Below, piece by piece: positions 1 through 7,488 of a stretch of DNA of 64,000 nucleotides. This DNA comes from Hydrogenophilus sp. GTDB taxonomy: Bacteria > Pseudomonadota > Gammaproteobacteria > Burkholderiales > Thiobacillaceae. The notes below the pieces were generated by a model. The model worked only from the letters and a program-made list of their open reading frames with translations. It had not been told where the DNA came from and did no database searches. The stretch lies in assembly GCA_020725265.1 (NCBI GenBank), contig DYFK01000008.1:87846-151845 (forward strand), written 5' to 3'. Each line of letters starts with the position of its first letter. Within the stretch, counting starts at the first letter, position 1. A program made the position numbers and the translations under genes.

Positions 1-1
1 C

Positions 2-364
2 ACCAACGGGCCGGCCGCGTTCCTGCTCTACAAGATCAAGGATGTCTGCGAATGGTCGGACGTTGCCTTCAACGTCCATCTGGTGCCGGAAGCCGAACGC
101 GAGCTGCCAACCGAGCCGGCCGGCGATCGCGGCCGCCTGCGCATGACCCTGGTCGACGCCGATGGCGGCGTCATCCGCGCCAAGCGCATCGTCTCGCTGG
201 ACAAGGTGATGACCCAGGCGCTCAAGCACGCCATGACCGAACAGGCGGCGGCGCCGTTCAACCGCGTCCTCTACGAGGCTGCGGTCCAGGAAGTACATGG
301 CCGCCATGCCGATTCCGACGCGCTTGCCCAGGTCGCGGAAGTCATCGAGGCGACGCTGGGCTGA
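2..364 (+). CDS. C-terminal part of an unrecognised protein (5'-truncated by window edge)
   Basis: The frame is open from the first bases (T-N-G-P-A-A-F-L-L-Y-K...) and ends in TGA 10 bases before the next ATG, so the start lies outside the window. The ORF-track start is an internal GTG. About 120 residues are visible. The tail is mixed alpha/beta in composition with a helical end (KVMTQALKHAM, ALAQVAEVIEATLG). No motif identifies a family and I do not recognise it. The tight spacing to the glcD-like gene suggests co-transcription. Confidence 0.6.
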   Translation, partial: TNGPAAFLLYKIKDVCEWSDVAFNVHLVPEAERELPTEPAGDRGRLRMTLVDADGGVIRAKRIVSLDKVMTQALKHAMTEQAAAPFNRVLYEAAVQEVHGRHADSDALAQVAEVIEATLG

Positions 365-374
365 TCCGCGCGCG

Positions 375-1763
375 ATGATCACCGGGGAAGTCCTTCAGGC
401 GTTGCGCGAACTGCTCGGCGCCGAACGCGTGTTCCGCGATGACGCCACGCGCGCGCTCTACGCCACCGACGAAACGCCGAAATCCTACCTGCCCGAGGCG
501 GTGCTGTTTCCGACCACGCACGAGCAGGTGGTCGGCATCGTGCGTCTCGCCAACCGTCATCTTCTGCCGCTGGTGCCGCGCGGCGCCGGTTCCGGCAACG
601 TCGGCGGCGCGCTGCCGGCGCCCGGCAGTCTGGTGGTCAGCTTCGAATGCATGAACCGCATCCTGGAATTCGATCCGGCCGACCGCCTGATCGTTACCCA
701 GCCGGGCGTGGTCACCGACGACATCGATGCGCTCGCCGCCAGCGCCGGCCTGATGTACGCGCCCGATCCCGGCTCCGGCGGCTACTGCCGGATCGGCGGC
801 AATCTGGCCATGAACGCGGCCGGGCCGCGCGCGGTGAAATACGGCGCCACCCGCGATCATGTGCTCGGTCTGCGCGCGGTCACCGGCGACGGCCGCGAGA
901 TCCGGGTCGGCGCGCGCACCACCAAATACGCCACCGCCTACGACCTCAGCCGCCTGCTGGTCGGTTCGGAAGGCACCCTGGCGCTGATCACCGAAGCCAC
1001 GCTGCGCCTGCTGCCGGCGCCGGAGGCGGTGGCCAGCCTGCGCGTCTGCTTCGACAGCGATACCGCCGCCTGCGCCGCCGTTGGCCGGATCATGGCCCAG
1101 CCGGTGCTGCCCTGCGCGCTGGAATTCATGGACCGGCGCGCGATCGACGCGATCCGCGAATACGGCGTCGCCGACGGCCTGCCGGCCGGTACCCGCGCCT
1201 TGCTGATGGTCGAGGCGGACGGCGCCGCCGATCAGTTGCCACGCCAGATCGCCGCGCTGGAAGCAGCGCTGGCCGGCGCCGGCCTGCTGGAAATCCGCAG
1301 TGGCTTCACGCCGGCCGACATCGCCCGGCTGTGGACCGCGCGCAAGTCGTTGTCGCACGCGGTCAAGAAGATCGCGCCGCTCAAGATCAACGAGGACGTC
1401 GTCGTGCCGGTCTCGCGTCTGGCCGAACTGGTCGGCGCCATCGACGCGCTGGCGGCGACCTGGCGGCTGCCCATTGTCAGTTTCGGCCACGCCGGCAACG
1501 GCAACCTGCACGTCAACCTGATGGTGCATCCGGACGACGCCGACGAAATGGCGCGCGCCGGCGCCTGTCACGATGCCTTGATCGAAACCGTGCTCGGTCT
1601 CGGCGGCAGCCTGTCCGGGGAGCATGGCATCGGCAGCGAGAAACGCCGTTACGTGGCGCGTGAACTGGACGCCGAGACCCTGGCCCTGATGCGCGACCTG
1701 AAGCGCTGGTTCGATCCCAACGGCATCCTCAATCCGGGCAAGAAACTGCCTGACCCGTCCTGA
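375..1763 (+). CDS. FAD-linked oxidase, GlcD / D-lactate dehydrogenase type
   Basis: A 462-residue protein of the GlcD/DLD family (FAD-binding_4 plus FAD-oxidase_C), which oxidises 2-hydroxy acids such as glycolate, D-lactate or D-2-hydroxyglutarate to 2-oxo acids. The PCMH-type FAD half shows PRGAGSGNVGG (about 68-78), PGSGGYCRIGGNLAMNAAG (about 135-153) and VGSEGTLALITEATL. The C-terminal half has the GHAGNGNLHVNLM metal/substrate motif and the GGSLSGEHGIGSEKR signature near the end. ATG 375 is preferred over the upstream GTG because it begins the conserved N-terminus and avoids overlap with the preceding gene. Substrate cannot be read from sequence; no adjacent glcE/glcF is present. Confidence 0.9.
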   Translation: MITGEVLQALRELLGAERVFRDDATRALYATDETPKSYLPEAVLFPTTHEQVVGIVRLANRHLLPLVPRGAGSGNVGGALPAPGSLVVSFECMNRILEFDPADRLIVTQPGVVTDDIDALAASAGLMYAPDPGSGGYCRIGGNLAMNAAGPRAVKYGATRDHVLGLRAVTGDGREIRVGARTTKYATAYDLSRLLVGSEGTLALITEATLRLLPAPEAVASLRVCFDSDTAACAAVGRIMAQPVLPCALEFMDRRAIDAIREYGVADGLPAGTRALLMVEADGAADQLPRQIAALEAALAGAGLLEIRSGFTPADIARLWTARKSLSHAVKKIAPLKINEDVVVPVSRLAELVGAIDALAATWRLPIVSFGHAGNGNLHVNLMVHPDDADEMARAGACHDALIETVLGLGGSLSGEHGIGSEKRRYVARELDAETLALMRDLKRWFDPNGILNPGKKLPDPS

Positions 1764-1856
1764 GCGTCCGGCGCCGCGCGCGCCCCTTTACAGGGCTGGG
1801 GTATTCCCCGATATTGCGACGTGGTTTTGAACAGACACGAGAATCGAGGAGACGAC

Positions 1857-2594
1857 ATGAAATCCCTGAACAGAATGATCCTGTTGGTCGCGGCGGCGGT
1901 TTCGGTGCTCCTGGTGTTCGGTATCTACCTGCTGTTTTCCGGTTTCGGCGATCGCATGATGCAGAAGGCCGCGTTCTCGCAATCCGCCGTGGTCGCCAAA
2001 CTCACGTTTTCCAGCATGTTCCAGCTCATGAACCAGGGCTGGACGCGCGATCAGGTTATCGCCTTCACCGACAGCGCGGTGGATTCGCTCGGAGAATCGC
2101 CGATGCGCATCGAGTTCCATCGCAGCGAACTGGTCAGCCGCCAGTATGGCGAAGTCCCCCAGGCGGCGATGAACGACGACCTCGCCAAGGTCATGGCCAG
2201 CGGCCGTCCGCGCGAGGTGGCGGGCGACAAGGGCGGCCGCTACTTCTACCCGCTGGTCGCCGACGAGCGCTGCCTGTCCTGTCACGCAGGCATCAAGAAG
2301 GGCGACGTGCTCGGCGCCATCACCGTCGAAGCCAGCTTCGACCGCTTCATCGACGACACCCGCAAACTGTTGATGATGATCCTGCTGCTGATGACGCCGG
2401 CACCGTTCCTGGCCGCCTGGCTGGTCACGCTCTACATCGACAGCCGCGTCAACCGCTTCACCGGCGACCTCGACGCGGTCCTCGACGAAGCCGGGAAAAC
2501 CGGCCAGCCCCCCGATTTCACGCGCATCCGCCCAGCCTGGCACGAGCTCGACGATATCCTGGAGCGCATGAAACGCCTCGTCGGACCGCGCTGA
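1857..2594 (+). CDS. Membrane sensor-like protein with one c-type haem motif, no output domain
   Basis: 245 residues. TM helix about 7-29, periplasmic domain about 30-168, second TM about 170-193, short cytoplasmic tail with a HAMP-like start (DSRVNRFTGDLDAVL). The periplasmic part carries CLSCH (139-143) followed by KKGDVLGAITVE. Its layout resembles haem-binding Tll0287/DUF3365-type sensors and the ligand domain of the chemoreceptor at 46881-48497 in this window. There is no kinase, cyclase or MCP domain, so any signal must pass to a partner. ATG 1857 follows a good GAGGAG site; the ORF-track start lies 12 codons upstream. A redox or gas-sensing role is inferred. Confidence 0.7.
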   Translation: MKSLNRMILLVAAAVSVLLVFGIYLLFSGFGDRMMQKAAFSQSAVVAKLTFSSMFQLMNQGWTRDQVIAFTDSAVDSLGESPMRIEFHRSELVSRQYGEVPQAAMNDDLAKVMASGRPREVAGDKGGRYFYPLVADERCLSCHAGIKKGDVLGAITVEASFDRFIDDTRKLLMMILLLMTPAPFLAAWLVTLYIDSRVNRFTGDLDAVLDEAGKTGQPPDFTRIRPAWHELDDILERMKRLVGPR

Positions 2595-2692
2595 CGCGCG
2601 CGGCCGTCATGGCCGGCCGATTGCGGACCGGCCCCGTCCTGTTATCCAGCAATATCCGGCGCGGGATCGGGAGATGACGTGCTATGTGTCGC

Positions 2693-2720
2693 TTGACTAG
2701 ACCGACCGGTCAACTACAAT
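2693..2720 (+). promoter_or_regulatory. Predicted sigma70 promoter of the tetR gene
   Basis: TTGACT (2693-2698) and TACAAT (2715-2720) are separated by 16 bases, and the spacer is almost entirely the TetR-type operator. Transcription would begin about 7 bases after the -10 box, at or next to ATG 2728, which implies a leaderless message and rules out ATG 2719 as start. Confidence 0.6.
2698..2713. promoter_or_regulatory. TetR-family operator upstream of tetR (autoregulation)
   Basis: TAGACCG-AC-CGGTCaA: the same 7-2-7 palindrome as at 3403-3418 with one arm mismatch. It fills the space between the -35 and -10 boxes, so bound repressor would block RNA polymerase. The TAGACC-N4-GGTCTA form resembles the NemR box of gammaproteobacteria (recalled, not searched). 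Confidence 0.7.
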
Positions 2721-2727
2721 GCGAGCC

Positions 2728-3330
2728 ATGCAACCCGAAACCGACACCCGCACCCGCATCCTGACCACCGCCCGGGAGATGTTCCACGGCCGCAGCTATG
2801 CCGACGTGGGCATCCAGGAGATCTGCGAGGCGGCCAAGGTGCGGAAGGGCAGCTTCTATCACTTCTTCCCGTCCAAGCGCGATCTGGCCCTGGCGGTGAT
2901 CGACGACATGGCGGAGGACTGGGCTCACGGTTTCGTGGCCGAGGCCTTCGACCAGGATCTGCCGCCCATGGACCGGCTGGATTACATGATCGACGCCGCC
3001 TACTACTGGCAGAAGGCCACCGCCGACCTGGACGGGCGCATGCGCGGTTGCCTGTTCGGCAATCTGGCCCTGGAGATGAGCACGCGCGACGACGTCATGC
3101 GCGCCAAGCTCAACTACGTTTTCGACAAGGCGCGCGACCGTTTCCGCGCCACCCTGGACGAGGCGGTGGCCACCGGCGCCCTGGCGGCGCTGGATGCCGA
3201 AGCCACGGCCACGGCCATGCTGGCCTATCTGGAAGGCGTCATCCTACTGGCCAAGACCCGCGCCGATCCGGACCTGATCCTGCGCCTGGGACCGGCCATC
3301 AAGACCTTGAGGATCGAGATGAGTCACTGA
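2728..3330 (+). CDS. TetR/AcrR family transcriptional repressor
   Basis: About 200 residues. The N-terminal HTH is canonical: TRTRILTTAREMFHGRSYADVGIQEICEAAKVRKGSFYHFFPSKRDLALAVID. The C-terminal ligand domain is helical and unassigned, with a MRGCLFGNLALEMS segment typical of the NemR/AcuR-like branch; its cysteine could serve electrophile sensing (inference). The ORF track gives ATG 2719, but that codon overlaps the predicted -10 box, so ATG 2728 is preferred. It is presumed to control itself and the tusA-dsrE2-SDR operon through the matching operator at 3403-3418. Confidence 0.85.
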   Translation: MQPETDTRTRILTTAREMFHGRSYADVGIQEICEAAKVRKGSFYHFFPSKRDLALAVIDDMAEDWAHGFVAEAFDQDLPPMDRLDYMIDAAYYWQKATADLDGRMRGCLFGNLALEMSTRDDVMRAKLNYVFDKARDRFRATLDEAVATGALAALDAEATATAMLAYLEGVILLAKTRADPDLILRLGPAIKTLRIEMSH

Positions 3331-3339
3331 GTTTTTTCC

Positions 3340-3365
3340 GTCATTCCCGCTCAGGCGGGAATGAC
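3340..3365. repeat. REP-like palindrome downstream of tetR
   Basis: A perfect inverted repeat: GTCATTCCCGC, loop TCAG, GCGGGAATGAC (11-bp arms). The GTCATTCCCGC core is a common intergenic palindromic element in beta- and gammaproteobacteria. A related longer element lies at 36928-36991. Confidence 0.7.
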
Positions 3366-3372
3366 CCCACCC

Positions 3373-3392
3373 GCCCATCCGGGCTTTTTTTT
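3373..3392 (+). terminator. Rho-independent terminator after tetR
   Basis: The stem GCCC-ATCC-GGGC is followed by eight T residues. It lies 43 bases past the tetR stop and just upstream of the tusA promoter, so it separates the two units. Confidence 0.7.
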
Positions 3393-3402
3393 GAGTTAGC
3401 AC

Positions 3403-3418
3403 TAGACCGACCGGTCTA
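3403..3418. promoter_or_regulatory. TetR-family operator upstream of tusA-dsrE2-SDR
   Basis: TAGACCG-AC-CGGTCTA has perfect 7-bp arms about a 2-bp centre. It sits 20 bases before the tusA ATG and shares its core with the site in front of tetR. A weak -35 (TTGAGT, 3391-3396) precedes it, so the site probably lies within the core promoter. Confidence 0.75.
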
Positions 3419-3437
3419 CTCAATAAGGAGAAGCACC

Positions 3438-3665
3438 ATGGATTCGAACCAGACCCTCGACGCCCGCGGCCTCAACTGCCCGCTGCCCATCCTGCGCACC
3501 AAGAAATCGCTGAACGCCATGGCGTCCGGCGACACCCTCAAGGTGGTCGCCACCGACCCCGGTTCGCTCAAGGACATGCAGGCCTTCTGCGCCCAGACCG
3601 GCAACACGCTGCTGTCGTCGCAACAAAGCGGCGACGACTATGAATTCATGATCCGCAAGGCCTGA
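3438..3665 (+). CDS. TusA-family sulfur carrier protein
   Basis: 75 residues, the full length of the family. The hallmark N-terminal motif DARGLNCPLPILRTKKSL places the persulfide-carrying cysteine at residue 14 in a CPxP context. The family shuttles sulfane sulfur between rhodaneses, DsrE-type proteins and acceptors in tRNA thiolation, cofactor synthesis or sulfur oxidation. A strong AAGGAG site precedes the ATG. It lies 10 bases before a DsrE2-type gene under a TetR operator, which points to inducible sulfur handling rather than the housekeeping tRNA role (inference). Confidence 0.92.
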   Translation: MDSNQTLDARGLNCPLPILRTKKSLNAMASGDTLKVVATDPGSLKDMQAFCAQTGNTLLSSQQSGDDYEFMIRKA

Positions 3666-3675
3666 GGAGACCGCC

Positions 3676-4299
3676 ATGAGCGTCGCGAAACTGCATGCCG
3701 TTCAGGACAACGCCGCCATGCCGACAGTTCTGGCCGGGCTGGAAGCCTGGTTCGACCGCCGCCTGGACGAGAAACTGGCCGAGCGCGAGGCCAACAGGAT
3801 TCCGTCCCTGGCCATCATCGCCACCAAGGGCACCATGGACATGGCCTACCCGCCCTTCATCCTGGCCTCCACCGCCGCCGCCCTGGGCTGGAACGCGTCC
3901 ATCTTCTTCACCTTCTACGGCCTGGAACTGGTGAAGAAGGAGCTCGACATCAAGGTCTCGCCCCTGGGCAACCCGGCCATGCCCATGAAAATGCCGTTCG
4001 GTCCGGACTGGCTGAAGCGCATCAACATGCCGGTGCCCACCCTGGCCGCCAACCTGCCCGGCTTCGAGAGCCTGGCCACGGCCATGATGGAACAGACCGT
4101 GAAGGCCAAGGGCGTGCCCAGCATCCAGGAACTGCGCGACATCTGCGTCGAATCCGGCGTGCGCCTGGTGGCCTGCCAGATGACGGTGGACCTGTTCAAT
4201 TACAGCCAGGACGAGTTCATCCCGGAAATCGCGGAATGGATCGGCGCCACCAGTTATCTGGGCGAGGCGAAGAACGCCGACATCTGCCTGTTCGTTTGA
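3676..4299 (+). CDS. DsrE/F-like sulfurtransferase (DsrE2 type)
   Basis: 207 residues of the DsrE/DsrF/DrsH-like superfamily, close to the 'peroxiredoxin family' DsrE2 group found beside tusA in sulfur-metabolising bacteria. Conserved features are SLAIIATKGTMDMAYPPFILASTAAALGW (about 44-72), a hydrophobic FFTFYGLELV stretch, and cysteines C157 and C167 (GVRLVACQMTVDLF), the latter the expected persulfide carrier. DsrE2 proteins exchange sulfur with TusA. The gene follows tusA by 10 bases with a GAGGAG-like site and precedes an SDR gene by 7 bases. Confidence 0.85.
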   Translation: MSVAKLHAVQDNAAMPTVLAGLEAWFDRRLDEKLAEREANRIPSLAIIATKGTMDMAYPPFILASTAAALGWNASIFFTFYGLELVKKELDIKVSPLGNPAMPMKMPFGPDWLKRINMPVPTLAANLPGFESLATAMMEQTVKAKGVPSIQELRDICVESGVRLVACQMTVDLFNYSQDEFIPEIAEWIGATSYLGEAKNADICLFV

Positions 4300-4306
4300 G
4301 GCGGCC

Positions 4307-5320
4307 ATGACCACGGTCCTGATCACCGGCGCCACCGGCTTCGTGGGCAGCCACGCCCTCGAAGCCCTGATGCGCCGGCCGGCCTTGAAACGGGTCGCGG
4401 CTTGCCGCGATCCCGCCCGTTTGCCGAAAGACTTCACGGGCGAAGTACGCGCGGGCGACCTGCGCGACCCGGACTGCCGCGAACGCCTGCTCGACGGCGT
4501 CGATGTGGTCTGCCACGCCATGGCCTGGACCGCCCTGTTCGGCCATGGCGAACGCAGCCGCGACCTCTACCGGGAACCGACCCTGGCCCTGCTGGAGCGG
4601 GCCGTGGCGCGCGGCACGCGCCGCTTCATCAACGTCAGCACCACCTCGGCCGCCGCGCCGGAACACTCGGCCGACCCCATGAGCCGGGGCATCCCGCGCC
4701 CGTTCTGGCCGCATCTGGCCAGCGTGGTCGCCATCGAGGACGCCCTGCGGGCGTGGGCCGGCGGCGCCACCACGATGGTCAACCTGCGCTTCGGCATCTT
4801 CGCCGGGCGGCGCTACGGCCTGGGCCTGTTGCCCATTCTCGCGCCGCGCCTGAAGGCCCATCTGGTGCCCTGGGTGGCGGGCGGCCGCAGCGGCCTGCCC
4901 ATCACCGCCGGCGAAGACATCGGCGAAGCCATGGCCCTGGCCGCCACGGCGCCGGACCTGTCCGGCTACGAAGGCTTCAACATCGTCGGCCCGACCGTCC
5001 CGACGGTGCGCGAAGTGATCGACTTCCTGCACGCGGAATACGGCCTGCCCCGGCCGCATTTCTCCGTACCCTTCGCCGTGGCCTATCCCTTCGCCTGGCT
5101 GATGGAACAACTCGACCGGATTGCCCCCTGGCCGCCCCTGGTTACCCGCAGCGTCGTGCACCTGCTGGAAGAAACCGGAGCCGATAACCAGCGCGCGGAG
5201 GCAAGACTGGGCTACCGGCCGCGCGTCGGCTGGCGCGACGCCATCCGCCAGCAGATGATGGAAATGGCCAGCCGCCAGCGGCGGCCGATGGCCATGCACA
5301 AGGCCTTGCCGCCGTCCTGA
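4307..5320 (+). CDS. NAD-dependent epimerase/dehydratase (extended SDR) with altered catalytic motif
   Basis: 337 residues. The Rossmann nucleotide motif TGATGFVG is intact at residues 7-14 and the fold continues with GDLRDPD and VVCHAMAW, an extended-SDR layout. At the place where YxxxK is expected the sequence reads PFWPHLASVVAIEDAL, so the catalytic Tyr and Lys appear replaced by His and Val. It may act only in NAD(P)-binding or by another mechanism. It is the last gene of the TetR-controlled tusA-dsrE2 operon. Substrate unknown. Confidence 0.8.
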   Translation: MTTVLITGATGFVGSHALEALMRRPALKRVAACRDPARLPKDFTGEVRAGDLRDPDCRERLLDGVDVVCHAMAWTALFGHGERSRDLYREPTLALLERAVARGTRRFINVSTTSAAAPEHSADPMSRGIPRPFWPHLASVVAIEDALRAWAGGATTMVNLRFGIFAGRRYGLGLLPILAPRLKAHLVPWVAGGRSGLPITAGEDIGEAMALAATAPDLSGYEGFNIVGPTVPTVREVIDFLHAEYGLPRPHFSVPFAVAYPFAWLMEQLDRIAPWPPLVTRSVVHLLEETGADNQRAEARLGYRPRVGWRDAIRQQMMEMASRQRRPMAMHKALPPS

Positions 5321-5664
5321 AAGGGGTAACGGCATGGTGAGCCGTTGTCAGCCGAAACAGTGGCAGGGGATGTGAAGATTCCGAGGGAGAGGTCGGGGGC
5401 GGTTGGAGGTTGCTTTCGGCTTGAACCGACATCCAGATTGGCCGCGCAATTCGTATTGAACGTCTGCTTTGTGGGCGCGTCGGAAATGCTACTGTCGGCC
5501 AGAAGCCGACGGTTGGTGGGGCGTGTTTTAATGTCCCCTATTGCTGGTGAACAGCTTTTCACACCCCGGCGCATTACCGAGGCTGGTCCTAATTTCCAGC
5601 AGAGAGAAATATTTGTTTTGCCACAAATGATATATGCATGAGAATCCAGCCACAGGAGTCATCC
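5321..5664. other. Intergenic spacer, no convincing gene
   Basis: The 98-codon ORF in the track (5345-5641) has no recognisable sequence, no ribosome-binding site and atypical composition. The stretch contains short degenerate repeats (TGCTTTCGGC..., CGGCCAGAAGCCGACGG) and becomes AT-rich at its end (ATATTTG...ATGATATATGC), probably the promoter of the toxin-antitoxin pair. It marks the left edge of a small accessory patch. Confidence 0.5.
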
Positions 5665-5895
5665 ATGAATCGTCAAAGATTAGAACGCATCACCCTGGAG
5701 TCCGGTAAGTGTGGAGGGCGCCCCTGTATCCGTGGGTATCGCATCCGTGTTAGCGACATCCTCAGCCTGCTGGGCGCCGGCGCTTCCCATGCCGAAATCC
5801 TTGAGGACTACCCCTTCCTCGAAGACGAAGACATCCTCGCCGCCCTCGACTACGCGGCCATCCAGACTGATCACGCCATTTTGACCGTAGCATGA
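5665..5895 (+). CDS. DUF433 antitoxin-like protein
   Basis: 76 residues of DUF433 (VapB-like, winged HTH). Diagnostic segments are ITLESGKCGGRPCIRGYRIRVSDILSLLGAGAS and EILEDYPFLEDEDILAALDYA. Family members are usually the first gene of a pair with a DUF5615/Mut7-C-like PIN-fold protein, as here, and are presumed antitoxin and autorepressor. ATG 5665 follows CAGGAG; the ORF-track start lies 9 codons upstream. It overlaps the next gene by 4 bases (ATGA). Confidence 0.9.
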   Translation: MNRQRLERITLESGKCGGRPCIRGYRIRVSDILSLLGAGASHAEILEDYPFLEDEDILAALDYAAIQTDHAILTVA

Positions 5896-6224
5896 AGCTG
5901 CTGGTGGATAACCAGTTGCCCCTTGCCTTGGCGAAATTCCTGGCTGCCAACAGTTTCGATTGCCAGCATGTCCAGGACCTCGGCATGGGTGCGACGGATG
6001 ATTGGGTGATCTGGGAATACGCGAAGGTCCATGACATGGCCATCGTCACCAAGGATGAAGACTTCCCATTGATGGCGGACAGACAGGGAAGCATTCCGCC
6101 TCGGGTCGTGTGGGTACGTTTGGGTAATTGCCGCAAGGCAGCCTTGCTGCAAGCCTTCGCCACTTTGCTGTCCGACTTGCGGACATTGCTGGATGACGGT
6201 GGGAGCGTCATCGAGATTCGATAA
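5892..6224 (+). CDS. DUF5615 PIN-like toxin
   Basis: 110 residues. The N-terminus KLLVDNQLPLALAKFL carries the first acidic residue of the PIN-like active site, and AIVTKDEDFPLMADRQG carries the next acidic cluster, matching DUF5615 (Mut7-C-like RNase) proteins. It is translationally coupled to the DUF433 gene by ATGA. It is a predicted RNase toxin; activity and targets are not shown by sequence. Confidence 0.88.
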   Translation: MKLLVDNQLPLALAKFLAANSFDCQHVQDLGMGATDDWVIWEYAKVHDMAIVTKDEDFPLMADRQGSIPPRVVWVRLGNCRKAALLQAFATLLSDLRTLLDDGGSVIEIR

Positions 6225-6275
6225 TCCTGGCGAAAGCACGCCAATTCTCGCCGTGGATAACACCTAACAACAATC

Positions 6276-6512
6276 ATGCGAGTCACCAGCTCCCATATCG
6301 TCGAATGGGCCAACACCCAGGCCAAGCAAGCCCAGACCGAGTTGCCGCGTCTGGTCCGGTGGCTTTGTTTCCTCGCCGGCTCGACCCGCCAGATCGCCTT
6401 TCCCGCTGGGGACTCGACCTACCTTCCAGGCTGGGACGGCAGGCTGTTCAGCGAGCAGGGCAATACCTGTATCACCGGCTACCCGTATAGACAGAATACT
6501 CGTCGGTTCTGA
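6276..6512 (+). pseudogene. Remnant of the N-terminus of a large NTPase-type protein
   Basis: The first about 65 residues (HIVEWANTQAKQAQTELPRLVRWL, then IAFPAGDSTYLPGWDGRLFSEQGN) match from memory the start of very large NTPase (nSTAND-like) proteins common in defence islands, where this segment normally runs on into a VPxGxSxWExG motif. Here the match ends after GNTCI and a stop follows 16 codons later, leaving 78 codons of a gene usually thousands of bases long. It reads as a deletion remnant. Family assignment is recollection, not a search. Confidence 0.45.
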
Positions 6513-6747
6513 GTTTCAGACGGTCGACTACCCCTCACCAGTGACGGCGTCGGCTCGGAAAGAGCCAGCCGAGGATCAAGGAAGCGGACATTCCCGAACG
6601 GTCGCCATGTAGCAGCAGCCACTGACCGTTCAGGCCGTCAGCAGCCAGCCAACATGGGCACAAAGCCCATGCCCCCCGCGGTTCCCCAGCGCACCGTACG
6701 GCCTCCCGGTCCTCGATCACTCAAGGCCCGTTATCCCCGATTCCGCG
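6513..6747. other. Spacer between accessory patch and lytTR operon
   Basis: No supported coding sequence. It includes a stretch (AGCGGACATTCCCGAACGG and following) that looks like degraded repeat DNA rather than a regulatory leader. No tRNA-like fold was seen. Confidence 0.4.
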
Positions 6748-7488
6748 TCACATCTGCCTGAACAGGTGCGCGTAGGTCCGGCTCACGGCCAGTTTCTCGG
6801 GCCGGTTTTTCAGGCTGAGGCTGACCTTGCCGAGCAGGTCGTGGTGGGCGGCGGCGATCAGGCGCACGTTGACCACGGTGCCCCGGTGTACCTGCCAGAA
6901 CTCCGCCGGGTCGAGCCGGGCGATGAGTTCCCTGAGCGGGGTGCGCAGCAGCAGTTCGGCGTCGCGGGTCGCCACGCTGGTGTATTTGTCGGCGGACTGG
7001 AAATAGCACACTTCGTCCACCGCCACGAGGTGTACGTTCTGCCCCACCTGGGCTTTCAGCCAGCGTAGCGGTTCCGGCCGGTCGTGGCCGGCGAGCAGTT
7101 GTCGCAGGCGGGCCAGCAGCGCGTCCGGGGCGGTTCCAGACTGGCGGCGCAGGCGTTCCACGCAGCGGGCCAGGCGTTCGTCCGATACCGGTTTCAGCAG
7201 ATAGTCCGCCGCCGCCTGGTCGAAGGCCCGCACGGCGTGTTCGTCGTAGGCGGTGACGAAGACGATCCGGCAATCCGGCGCGGCGGTGGCCGCCACGTCG
7301 AGGCCGTTCGGGCCGGGCATGCGGATGTCGAGGAAGGCGATGTCGGGGCGCAGGCCGGCCAGGGCTTCGATGGCGGCCTGGCCGTCGTGGGCCAGGGCGA
7401 CGATTTCCAGTTCCGGCCACAGGCGCGCCAGGCGCCGCCGCAGGTCTTCGGCCAGGTGGGGCTCGTCTTCGGCGATCAGTGCCTTCAT
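6748..7488 (-). CDS. LytTR-family response regulator
   Basis: 246 residues: receiver domain (MKALIAEDEPHLAEDL, phospho-acceptor Asp in IAFLDIRMPGPNGLD at about 54, lysine in DYLLKPV) followed by a LytTR DNA-binding domain (about 145-246; VGQNVHLVAVDEVCYFQSADKYTSV, FWQVHRGTVVNVRLI, KLAVSRTYAHLFRQM). It resembles AlgR/LytR/YehT regulators. It is the last gene of a six-gene operon and overlaps the cognate kinase gene by 4 bases. It probably controls this operon, since no other target is adjacent (inference). Confidence 0.93.
   Translation of the reverse strand: MKALIAEDEPHLAEDLRRRLARLWPELEIVALAHDGQAAIEALAGLRPDIAFLDIRMPGPNGLDVAATAAPDCRIVFVTAYDEHAVRAFDQAAADYLLKPVSDERLARCVERLRRQSGTAPDALLARLRQLLAGHDRPEPLRWLKAQVGQNVHLVAVDEVCYFQSADKYTSVATRDAELLLRTPLRELIARLDPAEFWQVHRGTVVNVRLIAAAHHDLLGKVSLSLKNRPEKLAVSRTYAHLFRQM

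Noticed and set aside
5345-5641. 98-codon plus-strand ORF in the spacer after the SDR gene
   Set aside because: No ribosome-binding site, no known motif, composition unlike neighbours; overlaps repeat-like DNA.
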